DNA of 64,000 bases from Loktanella sp. M215. Its GTDB lineage: Bacteria > Pseudomonadota > Alphaproteobacteria > Rhodobacterales > Rhodobacteraceae. Shown here piece by piece: positions 18,828 to 29,600 of this stretch; positions within the stretch are counted from its first letter, which is position 1, and each line of letters opens with the position of its first letter. Position numbers and translations under genes: made by a program. The stretch spans positions 471,501-535,500 of the forward strand of contig NZ_WMEA01000001.1 of NCBI RefSeq assembly GCF_021735925.1. The letters are read 5' to 3'. Below the pieces are notes generated by a model that was given only the letters and a program-made list of their open reading frames with translations, searched no databases and had not been told where the DNA came from.

Positions 18828-20426
18828 ATGGACCATGGAACGGTCAACCCCGCGATGAAACTTGAGGATCAAGGCATCACAGGACTGGGCGCTGTCTATT
18901 ATAATCAGTCCGCCCCCGACCTGCAGACCGCCGCCGTCGGCAACGGCGAGGGCATCAATGGCAAGGGCGGCACGTTCCTTGTCACCACGGGCAAGCATAC
19001 GGGCCGGTCGCCCAAGGACAAGTTCGTCGTCCGCACGCCTGATGTCGAGGACACGATCTGGTGGGAGAACAACCCGCCGCTGGATCCTGCGGATTTCGAT
19101 GTCCTGCACGCCGACATGCTGGACCACATGAAGGGCCGCACCGCCTACGTTCAGGATCTGTTCGGCGGCGCCGACCCAAAGTACCGTCTGGATGTGCGCG
19201 TCGTGACCGAACTGGCGTGGCACGGTCTGTTCATCCGCCACTTGCTGCGGCGCCCCGCGGAATCGGAACTTGCGGAATTCGTGCCTGATTTCACCATCGT
19301 CAACGTCCCGAGCTTCAAGGCCGACCCGGCCCGCCACGGCTGCCGGAGCGAGACGGTCATCGCGCTGAACTTTGCCAAGAAGATCATCCTGATCGGCGGC
19401 ACGGAATACGCCGGCGAGAACAAGAAATCCGTGTTCACGCTTCTGAACTACCTGCTGCCGGCACAGGGCATCATGCCGATGCACTGTTCCGCCAACCACG
19501 CCACCGGCAACCCGGTCGATACGGCGGTCTTTTTCGGCCTGTCGGGCACCGGCAAGACGACGCTGTCCGCCGATCCGTCGCGCACGCTGATCGGTGACGA
19601 CGAACACGGCTGGTCCGACCGCGGCATCTTCAACTTTGAAGGCGGCTGCTACGCCAAGACGATCAACCTGCGCGCCGAGGCGGAACCCGAAATCTATGCC
19701 ACCTGCACGATGCCGCATACGGTGATCGAGAACATGGTGCATGACCCCGAGACGCTGGAGCTCGATTTCGACGACGCCAGCCTGACGGCGAACATGCGCT
19801 GCGCCTATCCGCTCGACTATATCTCGAACGCGTCTGACACGTCGCTGGGCGGGCATCCGAAGAACATCATCATGCTGACCTGCGACGCCTTCGGTGTGCT
19901 GCCGCCGATCAGCCGTCTGACCCCGGCGCAGGCGATGTATCACTTCCTGTCCGGCTTCACGTCCAAGGTGGCCGGCACCGAGCGTGGCGTGACCGAGCCG
20001 GAGCCGACCTTTTCCACCTGTTTCGGTGCGCCCTTCATGCCGCGCCGGCCAGAGGTCTATGGCAAGCTGCTGCAGGAGAAGATCGCATCCCACGGCGCGA
20101 CGTGCTGGCTGGTGAACACCGGCTGGACCGGCGGCGCCTATGGCACCGGGTCGCGGATGCCGATCAAGGCGACCCGCGCCTTGTTGACCGCCGCACTGGA
20201 CGGCAGCCTCGCTGAATCGACCTTCCGCAAGGACCCGAACTTCGGTTTCGACGTGCCGGTTCATGTCGAGGGCGTCGATGACACGCTGCTGAACCCGCGC
20301 CTGACGTGGTCCTCTCCAGAGGCGTATGACGCGCAGGCGCGCAAGCTGGTGCACATGTTCTCTGACAACTTTGCGAAATACGTGCCCTACATCGACGACG
20401 ATGTGAAAGCCGCGGCGATCGGCTGA
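18828..20426 (+). CDS. pckA: Phosphoenolpyruvate carboxykinase (ATP)
   Basis: A 532-residue gluconeogenic enzyme: oxaloacetate + ATP gives phosphoenolpyruvate + CO2 + ADP. The kinase loop [11 protein letters not shown] (residues 237-247) and the metal/ATP motif GDDEHGW that follows are typical of the ATP class. The signature [10 protein letters not shown] lies near residue 60. I chose ATG at 18828 because AAGGAG stands 7 nt upstream; an earlier in-frame start lacks one. The gene is divergent from chvI, a common pairing in this class, and ends in a terminator that overlaps the next gene. Confidence 0.97.
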   Translation: MDHGTVNPAMKLEDQGITGLGAVYYNQSAPDLQTAAVGNGEGINGKGGTFLVTTGKHTGRSPKDKFVVRTPDVEDTIWWENNPPLDPADFDVLHADMLDHMKGRTAYVQDLFGGADPKYRLDVRVVTELAWHGLFIRHLLRRPAESELAEFVPDFTIVNVPSFKADPARHGCRSETVIALNFAKKIILIGGTEYAGENKKSVFTLLNYLLPAQGIMPMHCSANHATGNPVDTAVFFGLSGTGKTTLSADPSRTLIGDDEHGWSDRGIFNFEGGCYAKTINLRAEAEPEIYATCTMPHTVIENMVHDPETLELDFDDASLTANMRCAYPLDYISNASDTSLGGHPKNIIMLTCDAFGVLPPISRLTPAQAMYHFLSGFTSKVAGTERGVTEPEPTFSTCFGAPFMPRRPEVYGKLLQEKIASHGATCWLVNTGWTGGAYGTGSRMPIKATRALLTAALDGSLAESTFRKDPNFGFDVPVHVEGVDDTLLNPRLTWSSPEAYDAQARKLVHMFSDNFAKYVPYIDDDVKAAAIG

Positions 20427-20475
20427 CCAAGGCCGGGCGGCATTTTACCACTGCCCTCGCCAGCGTAACGACGAT

Positions 20476-20504
20476 AGGGTCAGGCCATGCGCCTGACCCT
20501 TTTT
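20476..20504 (+). terminator. Terminator of pckA that contains the next start codon
   Basis: AGGGTCAGGC (20476-20485) pairs perfectly with GCCTGACCCT (20491-20500), loop CATGC, followed by TTTT. The ATG of the DUF3859 gene at 20487 lies in the loop. Confidence 0.85.
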
Positions 20505-21023
20505 CTTTGCCTCATGTCGTGTCCCGCAGCGCTTGTGGCGCAGGGGGCCACGATGACCAGCCCGGCGATCGCATCGCTGGAAACGGGCGTGATCTGCCCG
20601 CCCCCCTCTGTCGGCGAATCCGAGGCACCCGGCACCCTTGCGGGAACGACTCACCTGATCGAGGAAGAGCCGCCTTTCGTCTCGAAGTCCAATGGCGTTC
20701 CGGCAGTCATTGGCATCGGGTTCGGTGCCAAGAGCATGACCGCCGACCTGTTCGGCCTGCAGGATGTCACGATGACCGTGACGCACCCGCCCATGGGCAA
20801 GGACGGAATCACCAGCCAGACGTTTCAGACCCGCATTGACGGGACGGAACCGTCGTTGACCTTCTATCAGTTCGATTTCGCCTACGAGCTGGTGCAGGGG
20901 GAATGGCAGATGGAGGCATCGAAAGATGGCGACATCCTGTTTCGCACCACCTTCGAGGTGGTCGCACCCGGCACCGTGCCCGAACTTGCGCGGATTTGCG
21001 GATTCGAAGACCTGCTGTCCTGA
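20487..21023 (+). CDS. DUF3859 family secreted protein
   Basis: The 178-residue protein begins with a signal peptide, MRLTLFLCLMSCPAALVAQG, probably cleaved after the AxA-like VAQ at about residue 19. The mature part of about 155 residues matches the DUF3859 pattern, a beta-rich domain with GVPAVIGIGFGAKSM and FDFAYELVQGEWQ. Function is unknown; a periplasmic or secreted location is inferred. Its start codon sits in the loop of the pckA terminator, so any transcript that terminates there cannot express it and a promoter within 20427-20476 or read-through is needed. A later start would lose the signal peptide. Confidence 0.7.
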   Translation: MRLTLFLCLMSCPAALVAQGATMTSPAIASLETGVICPPPSVGESEAPGTLAGTTHLIEEEPPFVSKSNGVPAVIGIGFGAKSMTADLFGLQDVTMTVTHPPMGKDGITSQTFQTRIDGTEPSLTFYQFDFAYELVQGEWQMEASKDGDILFRTTFEVVAPGTVPELARICGFEDLLS

Positions 21024-21139
21024 CGGCAAGGGTCCCACGGGCAGAGGCGTCGCTGTGTCGTCTGCCCTGTCCGTCCGCGCAACTGCGGCCATGCGCCGAT
21101 CAGGTCAGAAAACACATCTCCCTAAAGGTTAAGAAAAAA

Positions 21140-21169
21140 TTGACTTCTCAATCAAAATCAGCATTTAAT
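21140..21169 (+). promoter_or_regulatory. Candidate promoter of the LuxR-type response regulator
   Basis: TTGACT, 18 nt, TTTAAT: five of six matches to each sigma-70 box (TTGACA, TATAAT). It lies 77 nt before the start in an AT-rich leader that also holds AAAGGTTAA at 21124-21132. Confidence 0.45.
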
Positions 21170-21246
21170 CGCCTATTATAAGATTCATTAAGCGCCTTCT
21201 TGCCGATTCGATATTAAAAATTAAGCACATTGGAGAACTGTAGCCT

Positions 21247-21924
21247 ATGGCAGTCGCTTCCAAAATATCGACCGTGGGGATTGTAGACGATCACGCCTTG
21301 TTCCGTGAAGGTCTATCAGCCGTTCTGTCGCGATCAATGCAATACTCTGTCGTCTTCGAAGGCGAGACCGCTGACGATGCCGTCAGCAGTGTACTGACAC
21401 ACCTTCCGGACCTCGTTCTTCTTGATCTCGGGTTGCCCGGCAACACGATCGATGCCCTGCGCAAGATCAAGGAGCGCGCCCCGAAGACGTTTTGTGTCAT
21501 CCTGACGTCCTGCGACGATCCATTGAAGGCCATGGCGGCCCTGTCGCTTGGCGCTGAAGGATACATCCTGAAAGGGATCAAGGGTGACGACCTGTTGCAG
21601 GCGTTGCACGGCATCCTTGAACGCCGGACCTATGTCTCGCCCGAATTCGCGATGCGTCTGGTGACGGCCGCGAACGCTCAGTCGCGCAAGAGCCATCAGA
21701 CCACCGACCTGTCCTACCGCGAAGAGCAGGTGATCCGCGAGGTTCAAAACGGCCTGACCAACCGCGAGGTTGCGAGCCAGCTGAAGCTGAGCGAGCAGAC
21801 CGTCAAGTTCTATATGTCGAGTGCGATGCAGAAGCTTGGGGTGAAGAACCGCGTCGGTGCCGTCCGGGAATACCAGAAACGGACATCGGAGTCGGGCGAC
21901 TTCGCTAAAGGACTGGCACACTGA
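21247..21924 (+). CDS. LuxR/NarL-family response regulator
   Basis: A 225-residue two-domain regulator. The receiver has the acidic pair VDDH near residue 14, phospho-acceptor D60 in LVLLDLGLPG, T/S in VILTSCDD and K in GYILKG. The C-terminal LuxR helix-turn-helix (about residues 150-215) reads LSYREEQVIREVQNGLTNRE and ends KLGVKNRVGAV. It binds DNA as a dimer after phosphorylation. The last 20 bp overlap the convergent histidine kinase gene, its likely partner. Position upstream of the RTX peroxidase locus suggests control of that locus, which remains inference. Confidence 0.92.
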   Translation: MAVASKISTVGIVDDHALFREGLSAVLSRSMQYSVVFEGETADDAVSSVLTHLPDLVLLDLGLPGNTIDALRKIKERAPKTFCVILTSCDDPLKAMAALSLGAEGYILKGIKGDDLLQALHGILERRTYVSPEFAMRLVTAANAQSRKSHQTTDLSYREEQVIREVQNGLTNREVASQLKLSEQTVKFYMSSAMQKLGVKNRVGAVREYQKRTSESGDFAKGLAH

Positions 21925-23254
21925 TCCGCACGATGCAGCCGCCGTCGGCCGGCGTGTCCAGTTCCAGCCGCGCGCCGATCCGCCGCGCCTGATCCTGCAT
22001 CCCCGAAAGACCGTGATGGTTGGCCGCCACCTTGTCGGCCAACACATCGTCCGGCGGCAGACCGGGCCCGTGATCCGCGACTTCGATCACCAGCCTGCCG
22101 TCGGACAGGCCCGCGGTCACGGATTGCCCGCGCGCGGCCGCGTGACGAAAGCCGTTGTTCAACGCCTCTTCCACGATCCGCGACACGCCGCGCTGCGCCG
22201 GCAGGCGCAGAAGGTCCGTCAATTGCAGACCATCCGTCACGACGTCGGCCTTGCTGCGCTGCGCGTAGGCGGCGACGACATCGGACAATGCCGCCGGCTG
22301 TCCGCAGCCGGACGCCAGCAACCTGTTGGAAATCTTGCGCAGCTCGACCTGGATGCGGTCCGTGGTCGCCTGCATATCGTCGACATCGTCTGATCTGGCA
22401 TCGCCGCGGCGTCCCACCACCGCCAGATTGTCCAGGGCAAGGCTGAGGTAACCCAGCATCTGCACCGGACCGTCATGCAGTTCCTGGCCGATCCGCCGGC
22501 TGACCTCCTTGTCCATGTCTTCCAATTGCCCCCGCGCCGTTTCCAGTCCGGCCCGCAGCTGTGCTGTATCCGCCTGCAGCGCTTCACGCTCTTCCTGAAT
22601 GCGCAAAATGGCGGCCTTCTGCGATTCGATGGTGCGGCTGCCTTGGCGGAAGACGGCAAAGAGGCCCGCAAAGATCGCCAGCCCGCACACCGTCAAGACC
22701 ACCCAGTCGCCCCGCAACAGGGCGAACAGTTCGGTGCGTATCCGCGTCGCGTCTTCGTAGAATTCCCCGACGGCGATGATGGATCCGTCGGCCCTGCTGC
22801 GCAGCGGGACGTAGATCTCGAAGATCGGACCCTGGAATTCCCGCTCGAACACATTCTCTTCGTCAGAGAGGTTGTCGAAATAGGCGGCGGGCTGGCCGGT
22901 CAAAGGCACGACGAGATCGTCGGTTCCAAAGTTCTGTCCGACCAGTTCGCCGTTGGTGGCGTGAACGATCGTGCCCGTCGGGTCCCAGATCTTGATCGAC
23001 AGAACGTGCCTCCGGAGCGTCGGATTGTTCATGACCGTGTCGAGCGCCGCGCGGTCCTGCTGCGACAATGGCTGACCACCGGCCATGCTTTGCACGTTCG
23101 GTTCAAGAAAGGTGGTCATGTAGAAGGCGGTCGAGACCTTGGTATGATCAAGCAGGTAGGCCGAAACGCTGGTGGAGACGAGCGAGCCGAGACCGACGAC
23201 GATGATCACGATCGACAGAAGTGCTGTCAGAAGAAACTTTTGTTTCAGCGACAT
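21905..23254 (-). CDS. Sensor histidine kinase (NarX/LiaS-type, HisKA_3)
   Basis: A 449-residue membrane kinase. Span 1 is at about residues 8-34, the extracytoplasmic sensor region at 35-180, span 2 at 184-203, then a coiled coil (208-252) and the HisKA_3 box RRIGQELHDGPVQMLGYLSL with H260. ATPase motifs include EALNNGFRHA and VADHGPGLPP. The sensor region contains IWDPTGTIVHATNGELVG, similar to dCache/PAS-like folds, ligand unknown. ATG at 23254 gives the natural membrane-proximal start. It is convergent with its likely regulator partner and divergent from the peroxidase gene. Confidence 0.9.
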   Translation of the reverse strand: MSLKQKFLLTALLSIVIIVVGLGSLVSTSVSAYLLDHTKVSTAFYMTTFLEPNVQSMAGGQPLSQQDRAALDTVMNNPTLRRHVLSIKIWDPTGTIVHATNGELVGQNFGTDDLVVPLTGQPAAYFDNLSDEENVFEREFQGPIFEIYVPLRSRADGSIIAVGEFYEDATRIRTELFALLRGDWVVLTVCGLAIFAGLFAVFRQGSRTIESQKAAILRIQEEREALQADTAQLRAGLETARGQLEDMDKEVSRRIGQELHDGPVQMLGYLSLALDNLAVVGRRGDARSDDVDDMQATTDRIQVELRKISNRLLASGCGQPAALSDVVAAYAQRSKADVVTDGLQLTDLLRLPAQRGVSRIVEEALNNGFRHAAARGQSVTAGLSDGRLVIEVADHGPGLPPDDVLADKVAANHHGLSGMQDQARRIGARLELDTPADGGCIVRISVPVL

Positions 23255-23615
23255 ACCATACCTCCGCGCCGTATGCGTCGACTGTAGGGGCAACGGGGAT
23301 CAAGTCTATCGGGATTAAACCAAAGGTTAATACTTTATTGAACCTTGGTGGCGCCGCGGGGACTGACGAAAGGCTGAAAGACCCTGTCGAACTGCTGAAA
23401 AACGACTGAACCAATTCGTCTGTTGTGCCGGGTCGTGTCGCGCAACTCTCAGGGTACGGTTTTTTTACAGATTTGATTTACGCGGCGAAAGTTAAGGAAG
23501 GATTAATCCCCGCCCGAACTTCGCACGACGCTTACCCAGTAACCGCAAAAATTCATTACGGCCTGCCAATTCCGGCAGCGGCCGCCATCAAAAGACCTGC
23601 CTGGGGAGGCTTGCC
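23255..23615. promoter_or_regulatory. AT-rich control region between the sensor kinase and the RTX peroxidase
   Basis: This 361-nt divergent gap has no gene. It holds AAAGGTTAA (23322-23330), a variant AAAGTTAA (23488-23495) and the palindrome GGATTAATCC (23500-23509), all more AT-rich than the surroundings. AAAGGTTAA also lies upstream of the response regulator gene. I could not place a convincing -35/-10 pair. GGGGAGG (23603-23609) is the peroxidase ribosome-binding site. Confidence 0.35.
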
Positions 23616-26600
23616 ATGACTGTCGAACTGAAACCCTTCGTGCTGAACATCGGCGACATCACGTTCCTTCTGGATCAAGTGAACCTGACGCCGCTTTTCG
23701 ATGCGGCCGGTAATCTGATCATGAACTGGGGTGGCGACACCGCGATCTATGCGACCTCGGCCGGTGCCGCCGGCGCGCCGGAGACCCTCCTGTTCGATCC
23801 GCTGGTCACGCCGCTCGACCCCGCTCTGGCCATCGCGAAATATGGTCATTCCTATTATTCCGTGGCCGACGCCGCAGGCGTGCGCGATGTGGCCGGCGTG
23901 GCCAACAACCTGCATGTGGGCAATGAATACTGGGGCGCGACGGATGTGCCGTTCCTGAACGTGGGTGCGGCGAGCGATCTTGGCTACGGTCACTACACGA
24001 CGGGCAACTATCTGTCGGCGGAGGCGCCGAACTACACGATCAGTGGCGACGGCACGACCGTCATCATGGACAACGTCACGGACTACACGCCCCGCATGAT
24101 CACGCAAACGATCATGACCGGCGGTGTCCGCCTGTTGCTGGACACCGACGACCACATCGTTCACTGGGATCCGACCGCCTATGCCACCGACGCCGCCTAC
24201 CGCGCCCTGATTGACGTTAACAGCATCGACGTGACCAAGCTGGTCGAGGGCACGGCGATCGTGAACACCCAGCCCAACATCGTAGGCACCTATGATGCGG
24301 GGCTTTATGCCTATGGCCTGCTGATGCAGGCGCTGGGCGTATCTGCGGCGGGTCAGGTCGGCCACATCGGCCTCAGCATCGATGTGCCCTTCCTGCAAGA
24401 GGCGGTTGACCAGCTTGACCTGATCACAATGCACAACATCGACGTCTCGGCGTTGTCCAACGGCGACACGCTGATCGACATCAGCATGAACCCCTACGGT
24501 ATTCTGGGCGAGATTGGCGTGCCGGACCGTCAGAATGCGAACAATGGCGAATTCTTCCTTGAAAGCCAGAACCCCGGCGTGGCCCCGACCAACGGTTTCT
24601 TTGCCGTCTTCGGCCAGTTCTTCGACCACGGTCTGGATTTCATCGGCAAAGGGGCGTCCGGCACCAAGATCACCATTCCGCTGCTGACGGACGATCCGCT
24701 TTATGGCGTGATCGGTCAGGATGGCCGTCCCACCACGTCCATCACCATCTCGCGCGCCAACGTCGATCATCTCGATGCGAACGGCGTGCCGCTCTATCAG
24801 AACCACACCTCGCCCTATATCGACCAAAGCCAGACCTATGGCAGCGTCGAGCAGATCACACAGATCCTGCGCGAATGGGTCGAAGACCCGAACGACCCCG
24901 GCCATTACATCCCCGGCGCACGTCTGCTGGACGGCGATCACACGGTGAAATGGGTCGATGGCTTCGGCACCGAGACGACATCCACCCTGCCGACCCTCAA
25001 CGAACTGCGCGCCCATGTCCATGCAACCGGTCGCGAGGACCTGACATGGGCCGACGTTCTGGACCTGCGCCAGCGCGATGCGGCCGGACAGCTGGCCGAT
25101 ACCGACCCGAGCATGGCCGGTGTTCAGCCGGGGGGCAGCGGCCATGGCCTGTTGCTGGACATGAATCCGCGTGTCGACGGGGCGCATCTGCTGGCTGCGC
25201 TCGGTGGCGACGCGCAGGCGGTCATCGACGCGCAGGCGGTCATCGACGTGCTGTCGGCCGAGGTCGACTCCTACAATGTGGGGTCAGTAACGGGCTGGTC
25301 CTTCGGCATGGACGCCAACGGCGTCATCAGCCTGACCATTCCCGCCGGCATGATGGGGGCATCGGAAGTTGTCCTGACCGGCATCTCTGCCCTCTACCCG
25401 TGGATCAACTTTGGAACCTTCGACATCGTGGGGAACGCCATGTTCCCGGCCATGTCTGCCGATGCCGCAGCGGCGGTCGGAGAGGTCATGATGGCCGCGG
25501 TTGGCGACCACTACGTTGCTGGCGACGGCCGCGTGAACGAGAACGTGGCGCTGACCTCGATCCACCACATCTTTCACATGGAGCATGACTACCAGACCCA
25601 GAACCTGGAAATCGCGCTGTTCCAGCAGGATGCGCTGAACGGGACAGCGGGCGACCATTCGATCCTGAACGACTGGCAGGTGGGCGTAAAGACGGACGTA
25701 GCGGTCGGCACCGTCTCTGCCGCCAACGCCCTTATCGAATCCGCCGACGACGGTGACGCGGCGCCGACGAACATCTGGGTCGCCACCGATGGCATTCTGG
25801 CGCGCGACGACGACAACAACTACTACGTCGTGGCCGATGGCACCGTCACGGGCGACCTGCCCATGGGGCACAGCATCGTTCTGGGACGCGACGGCGCGAC
25901 CATCGACGCGACGGGCAGCTACACCGATGCGGCGGGCCACGTGTCCTGGGATCAGGAACGCATGTTCCAGGGCGTCAAGCTGGTGGTCGAGATGGAATAC
26001 CAGCACACGGCGGTCGACCAGTACGCCCGTGCGGTGTCGCCCGACATCCCCGAGTTTTCGGCCTATTCCACGGATATCGACGCCACGATCAACATGGCCT
26101 ATTCGCAGGGCGCCTTCCGCTTCGGCCATTCCACCCTGCGCGAGACCATCGACACGATCGACCCGAGCGGTGACATGACCGGCCGCATCATGAGCTACGC
26201 GCTGGAACAGGCGTTCCTCAACCCAGCGCTGTACGAACAGGTCGGCGCGGCCTCGCTGGTGATGGGCATGACCCGTCAGGTAATGAACGACATCGACGAA
26301 TTCGTCACCCCCGCCCTGCAGCAGGGTCTGCTGGGTCTTCCGATGGACCTTGCCGCGATCAACATCGCGCGGGGCCGTGACGTCGGCCTGCCGACCCTGA
26401 ACCAGACCCGCGCGCTGCTGGACCTGACCGTCTATACCAGCTGGAACGACTTCGGGCAGAACCTCTATCACAGCTCGTCGCTGGTGAACTTCATCGCGGC
26501 CTACAGCTTTGACGGAGACATTCCCTCTGCGCAGGCGATCCTCGACAACGCCGCTACGGGCGACGTCGCCGCCCTGAACTTCCTCAATGGCGGCAACACG

Positions 26601-29600
26601 GATTTCAACGCCATCGACATGTGGATCGGCGGTTTGGCCGAGGCGCATATCTCGGGCGGTCTGCTGGGCGAGACGTTCAACGTCGTCTTCGTCGATCAGA
26701 TCCAGCGCCTGATGGACGGGGACCGGTTCTACTACCTCTATCGTCTGGCCGGGACGCAGTTCGGTGACGAAATCATCAACGAACAGTTCAAGGACATGGT
26801 CGAGCGCAATACTGGCACGACCCACCTGAACGGCAACATCTTCGGCTATTCCGACAACTACTACGAGCTGAGCGACGCGCAAGTCGCGACGGAACGACTC
26901 TATGACGCGGACGGCGCCGGTGCGGTGGCCGACCCGCTGGTCTGGATGTCGGGCGGTGACCGGACAATCGAGGTGAGCCTGGTCAACGCCTCTTTCGAGG
27001 CCGACGTGCAGGCGCTTGGCGGTTACACCACCGAGAACGCGGCCCAGCCGATCGCGGGCTGGACCCTGACCGGCGGCGGTGGCGTCTACTATCCTGCCGG
27101 CACGATTGACCCGGCGGGCCATCAGGGCAACAACGTGGCCTACCTGCAGAACGGCGGTTCGGTGTCCCAAGACACCGGCGTCGTGGTGCGGGGCGGCACG
27201 AGCTACACGCTGAACGTGAATATCGGCGACCGCAACGACACGATCTTCGGCGGCGGCATCATGCGCCTGTTCGCCTCGAACGGCACCGAGACGATCGAAC
27301 TGTCCAGCATCCCGCTGGCAGTGCCTATGGACGGCCATTGGGCCGTGACGTCACTGAGCACCGGTCCGGTCCTTCCGATGTATACGGGTTATACCCTGAC
27401 AATCGAGATCACCAATACCAGCCCCGGCGCCGGATCCAATCAGGTGCTGCTGGATCAGGTCAGCCTGACGGCGGATGTGCCGGGCGGTGTCTTCGATCCG
27501 GCGGCGACCTACTACGACGCACAGGGTGTCGCCTATACCGCGACCCGCCCGATCCCGGTCGATGCGAACGGTCTGGCGACCGTGAACCTTTACGGTCCGA
27601 ACGGCGATCACGCGAACACGCCGCTGGTCGGTGTCGGTGGGCACTTCGACCCGGCCATCGCCTACTACGACGTGGCCGGCAATCCTGCGGATCAGCACAA
27701 GTACGGCGACATCATCGCGGCCTACAATGACGACCATCCGGGCGCCTCGATCGGCATCTACACCAATGGCGGCGCCTCCATGGCCGGCAGCGGACAGGTG
27801 GTTGTCATCAACGGCATCTCTTACATCCTCGACCAGCGTCCGGACCTTGCGCCCGACGCGCTGAACACGGACGGGACGCCCACGTCCGGCATCAATTCCA
27901 ACGAGGTGCTGGCCGGAACCGACAGCGCCGACCTGATCTACCTCGGTTTTGGTGACGATACGGGCTATGCCGATGGCGGCAACGACATCGTCTATGGCGG
28001 CGGCGGCGGCGACCGGATCTATGGCGGCGCAGGCAACGACATCCTGTACGGTGACGATGCGCCCGACGTGGTCGACGGTGGTGAAGGCGACGACATCATC
28101 TATGGCGGCGACTCCGGCACATCGGTCGGCGGGTTCGACCAGCTGATCGGCGGCGCGGGCGACGACAAGATCTATGGCGGCGTCGGCATCGACAAGATCT
28201 ATGGCAACGGCGGCGACGACGCGATCTATGGCGGTGCCGATACCGACCCCTTCATCTTTGGCGGCGACGGGTCGGACATCGTGGACGGCGGCGACGAGCA
28301 GGACAACATCTACGGCAACGCCGGTGACGACCTGCTGATCGGCGGCAACGACAAGGACATCCTGTTCGGTCAGGAAGGCGACGACATCCTGCGCCCCGGC
28401 ATCCCCGCAGGATCCGCCAACGCAGGCGGCGGCAACACCGGCAACGCCGTCTTTGGCCCGGACGAGGTGGTCGGCGGTTTCGCCAACACCAACGAGGTCG
28501 ACGCCGGCTTCGACCTGATCGACCTGTCGGACAATACCACCGCCTTCCAGCTGGAAGTGAACCTGAACGCCCAGAACAATCCGCTGATCCTGATCGACCA
28601 GAACCAGGTCCTGCCGACCATGATCGAGATCGACGGCATCATCGGCACGCAGGCCAGCGACACCATCATGGGCGATGTGACGGACAACTGGCTGATCGGT
28701 GCCGGGGGTGCCGACGCCTTCGAGGCCGATGTCGCAGCCCGCCTGAACGGCGCACAGGAGGCCATTCTGGCCGAGCGTGGCGGCAACGACGTCATCATCG
28801 GCGGCGCAATCCGTCTGGATGCGCTGATCGGGGCCTACGGCAAGATGGTTGACGGCAGCTTCGTGGCCGACGCCTACAACACCGCCTATAGTCTGATCGG
28901 CGCCAACCACCGGGTCGCCGCAGACGCCAGCCTGATCGGCGGTTTGCTGAACGGGACCGCAACCGCGGGCCTCTATGCCCTGCATTTCACCGAGATGCTG
29001 CGGTCGGCACAGTTCAAGAACCTGATCCTTGGCAGCGCCGCCAACGAGGTCGGCGATCTGGGCAATGATCTGGCAAGCAATCCCCTGAAGATGCTGGATA
29101 CCAGCAACGACAGCGTCCAGTTCTCGGGCAACTTCGAGGATTACAGCGTGGTGGCCGTCGATATCAATGGCAACGAAGTGGTGGACCGCGTTGCCGATTA
29201 CGACAGAATCGTCGGCGTCCGGCTGACGGACAACGGCACGGCCAGCACCGACCCCGCCCTGACCCGGGCGGCGACGGACGGAACCGACCTGGTCGTCAGC
29301 GTCGAGACCTTCCGGTTCGCCGATGGCCCCCTGTCCCTGCAGGAGCTGCTTGGGGTGAACTTTCCACCTGTCCTGAACAACGACCGCATCGTTGCCGGAG
29401 ACGCCAGCTTCGACGTCCCGACCTGGGCGCTGACCGCCAACGACACCGATCGCGACGGCGATCCGATCGTGGTCACCGACACCTACAACGCCAACGGCCT
29501 CACCACCGCGGGACCGACGGATGGCCTGATCAGCGTGACTGACATCGAGGGCGGCACCAACGCCTTCCGCTACCACGTGACAGACGGCCAGTCGGCCCGC

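Noticed and set aside
23315..23330. TTAA-N8-TTAA as a CtrA-binding site before the peroxidase
   Set aside because: CtrA sites have a 7-nt spacer; this one has 8 and lacks the rest of the consensus.
27936..28395. Short evenly spaced repeats that could look like a CRISPR array
   Set aside because: They are in frame, degenerate, and encode RTX nonapeptides. No constant direct repeat with unique spacers is present.
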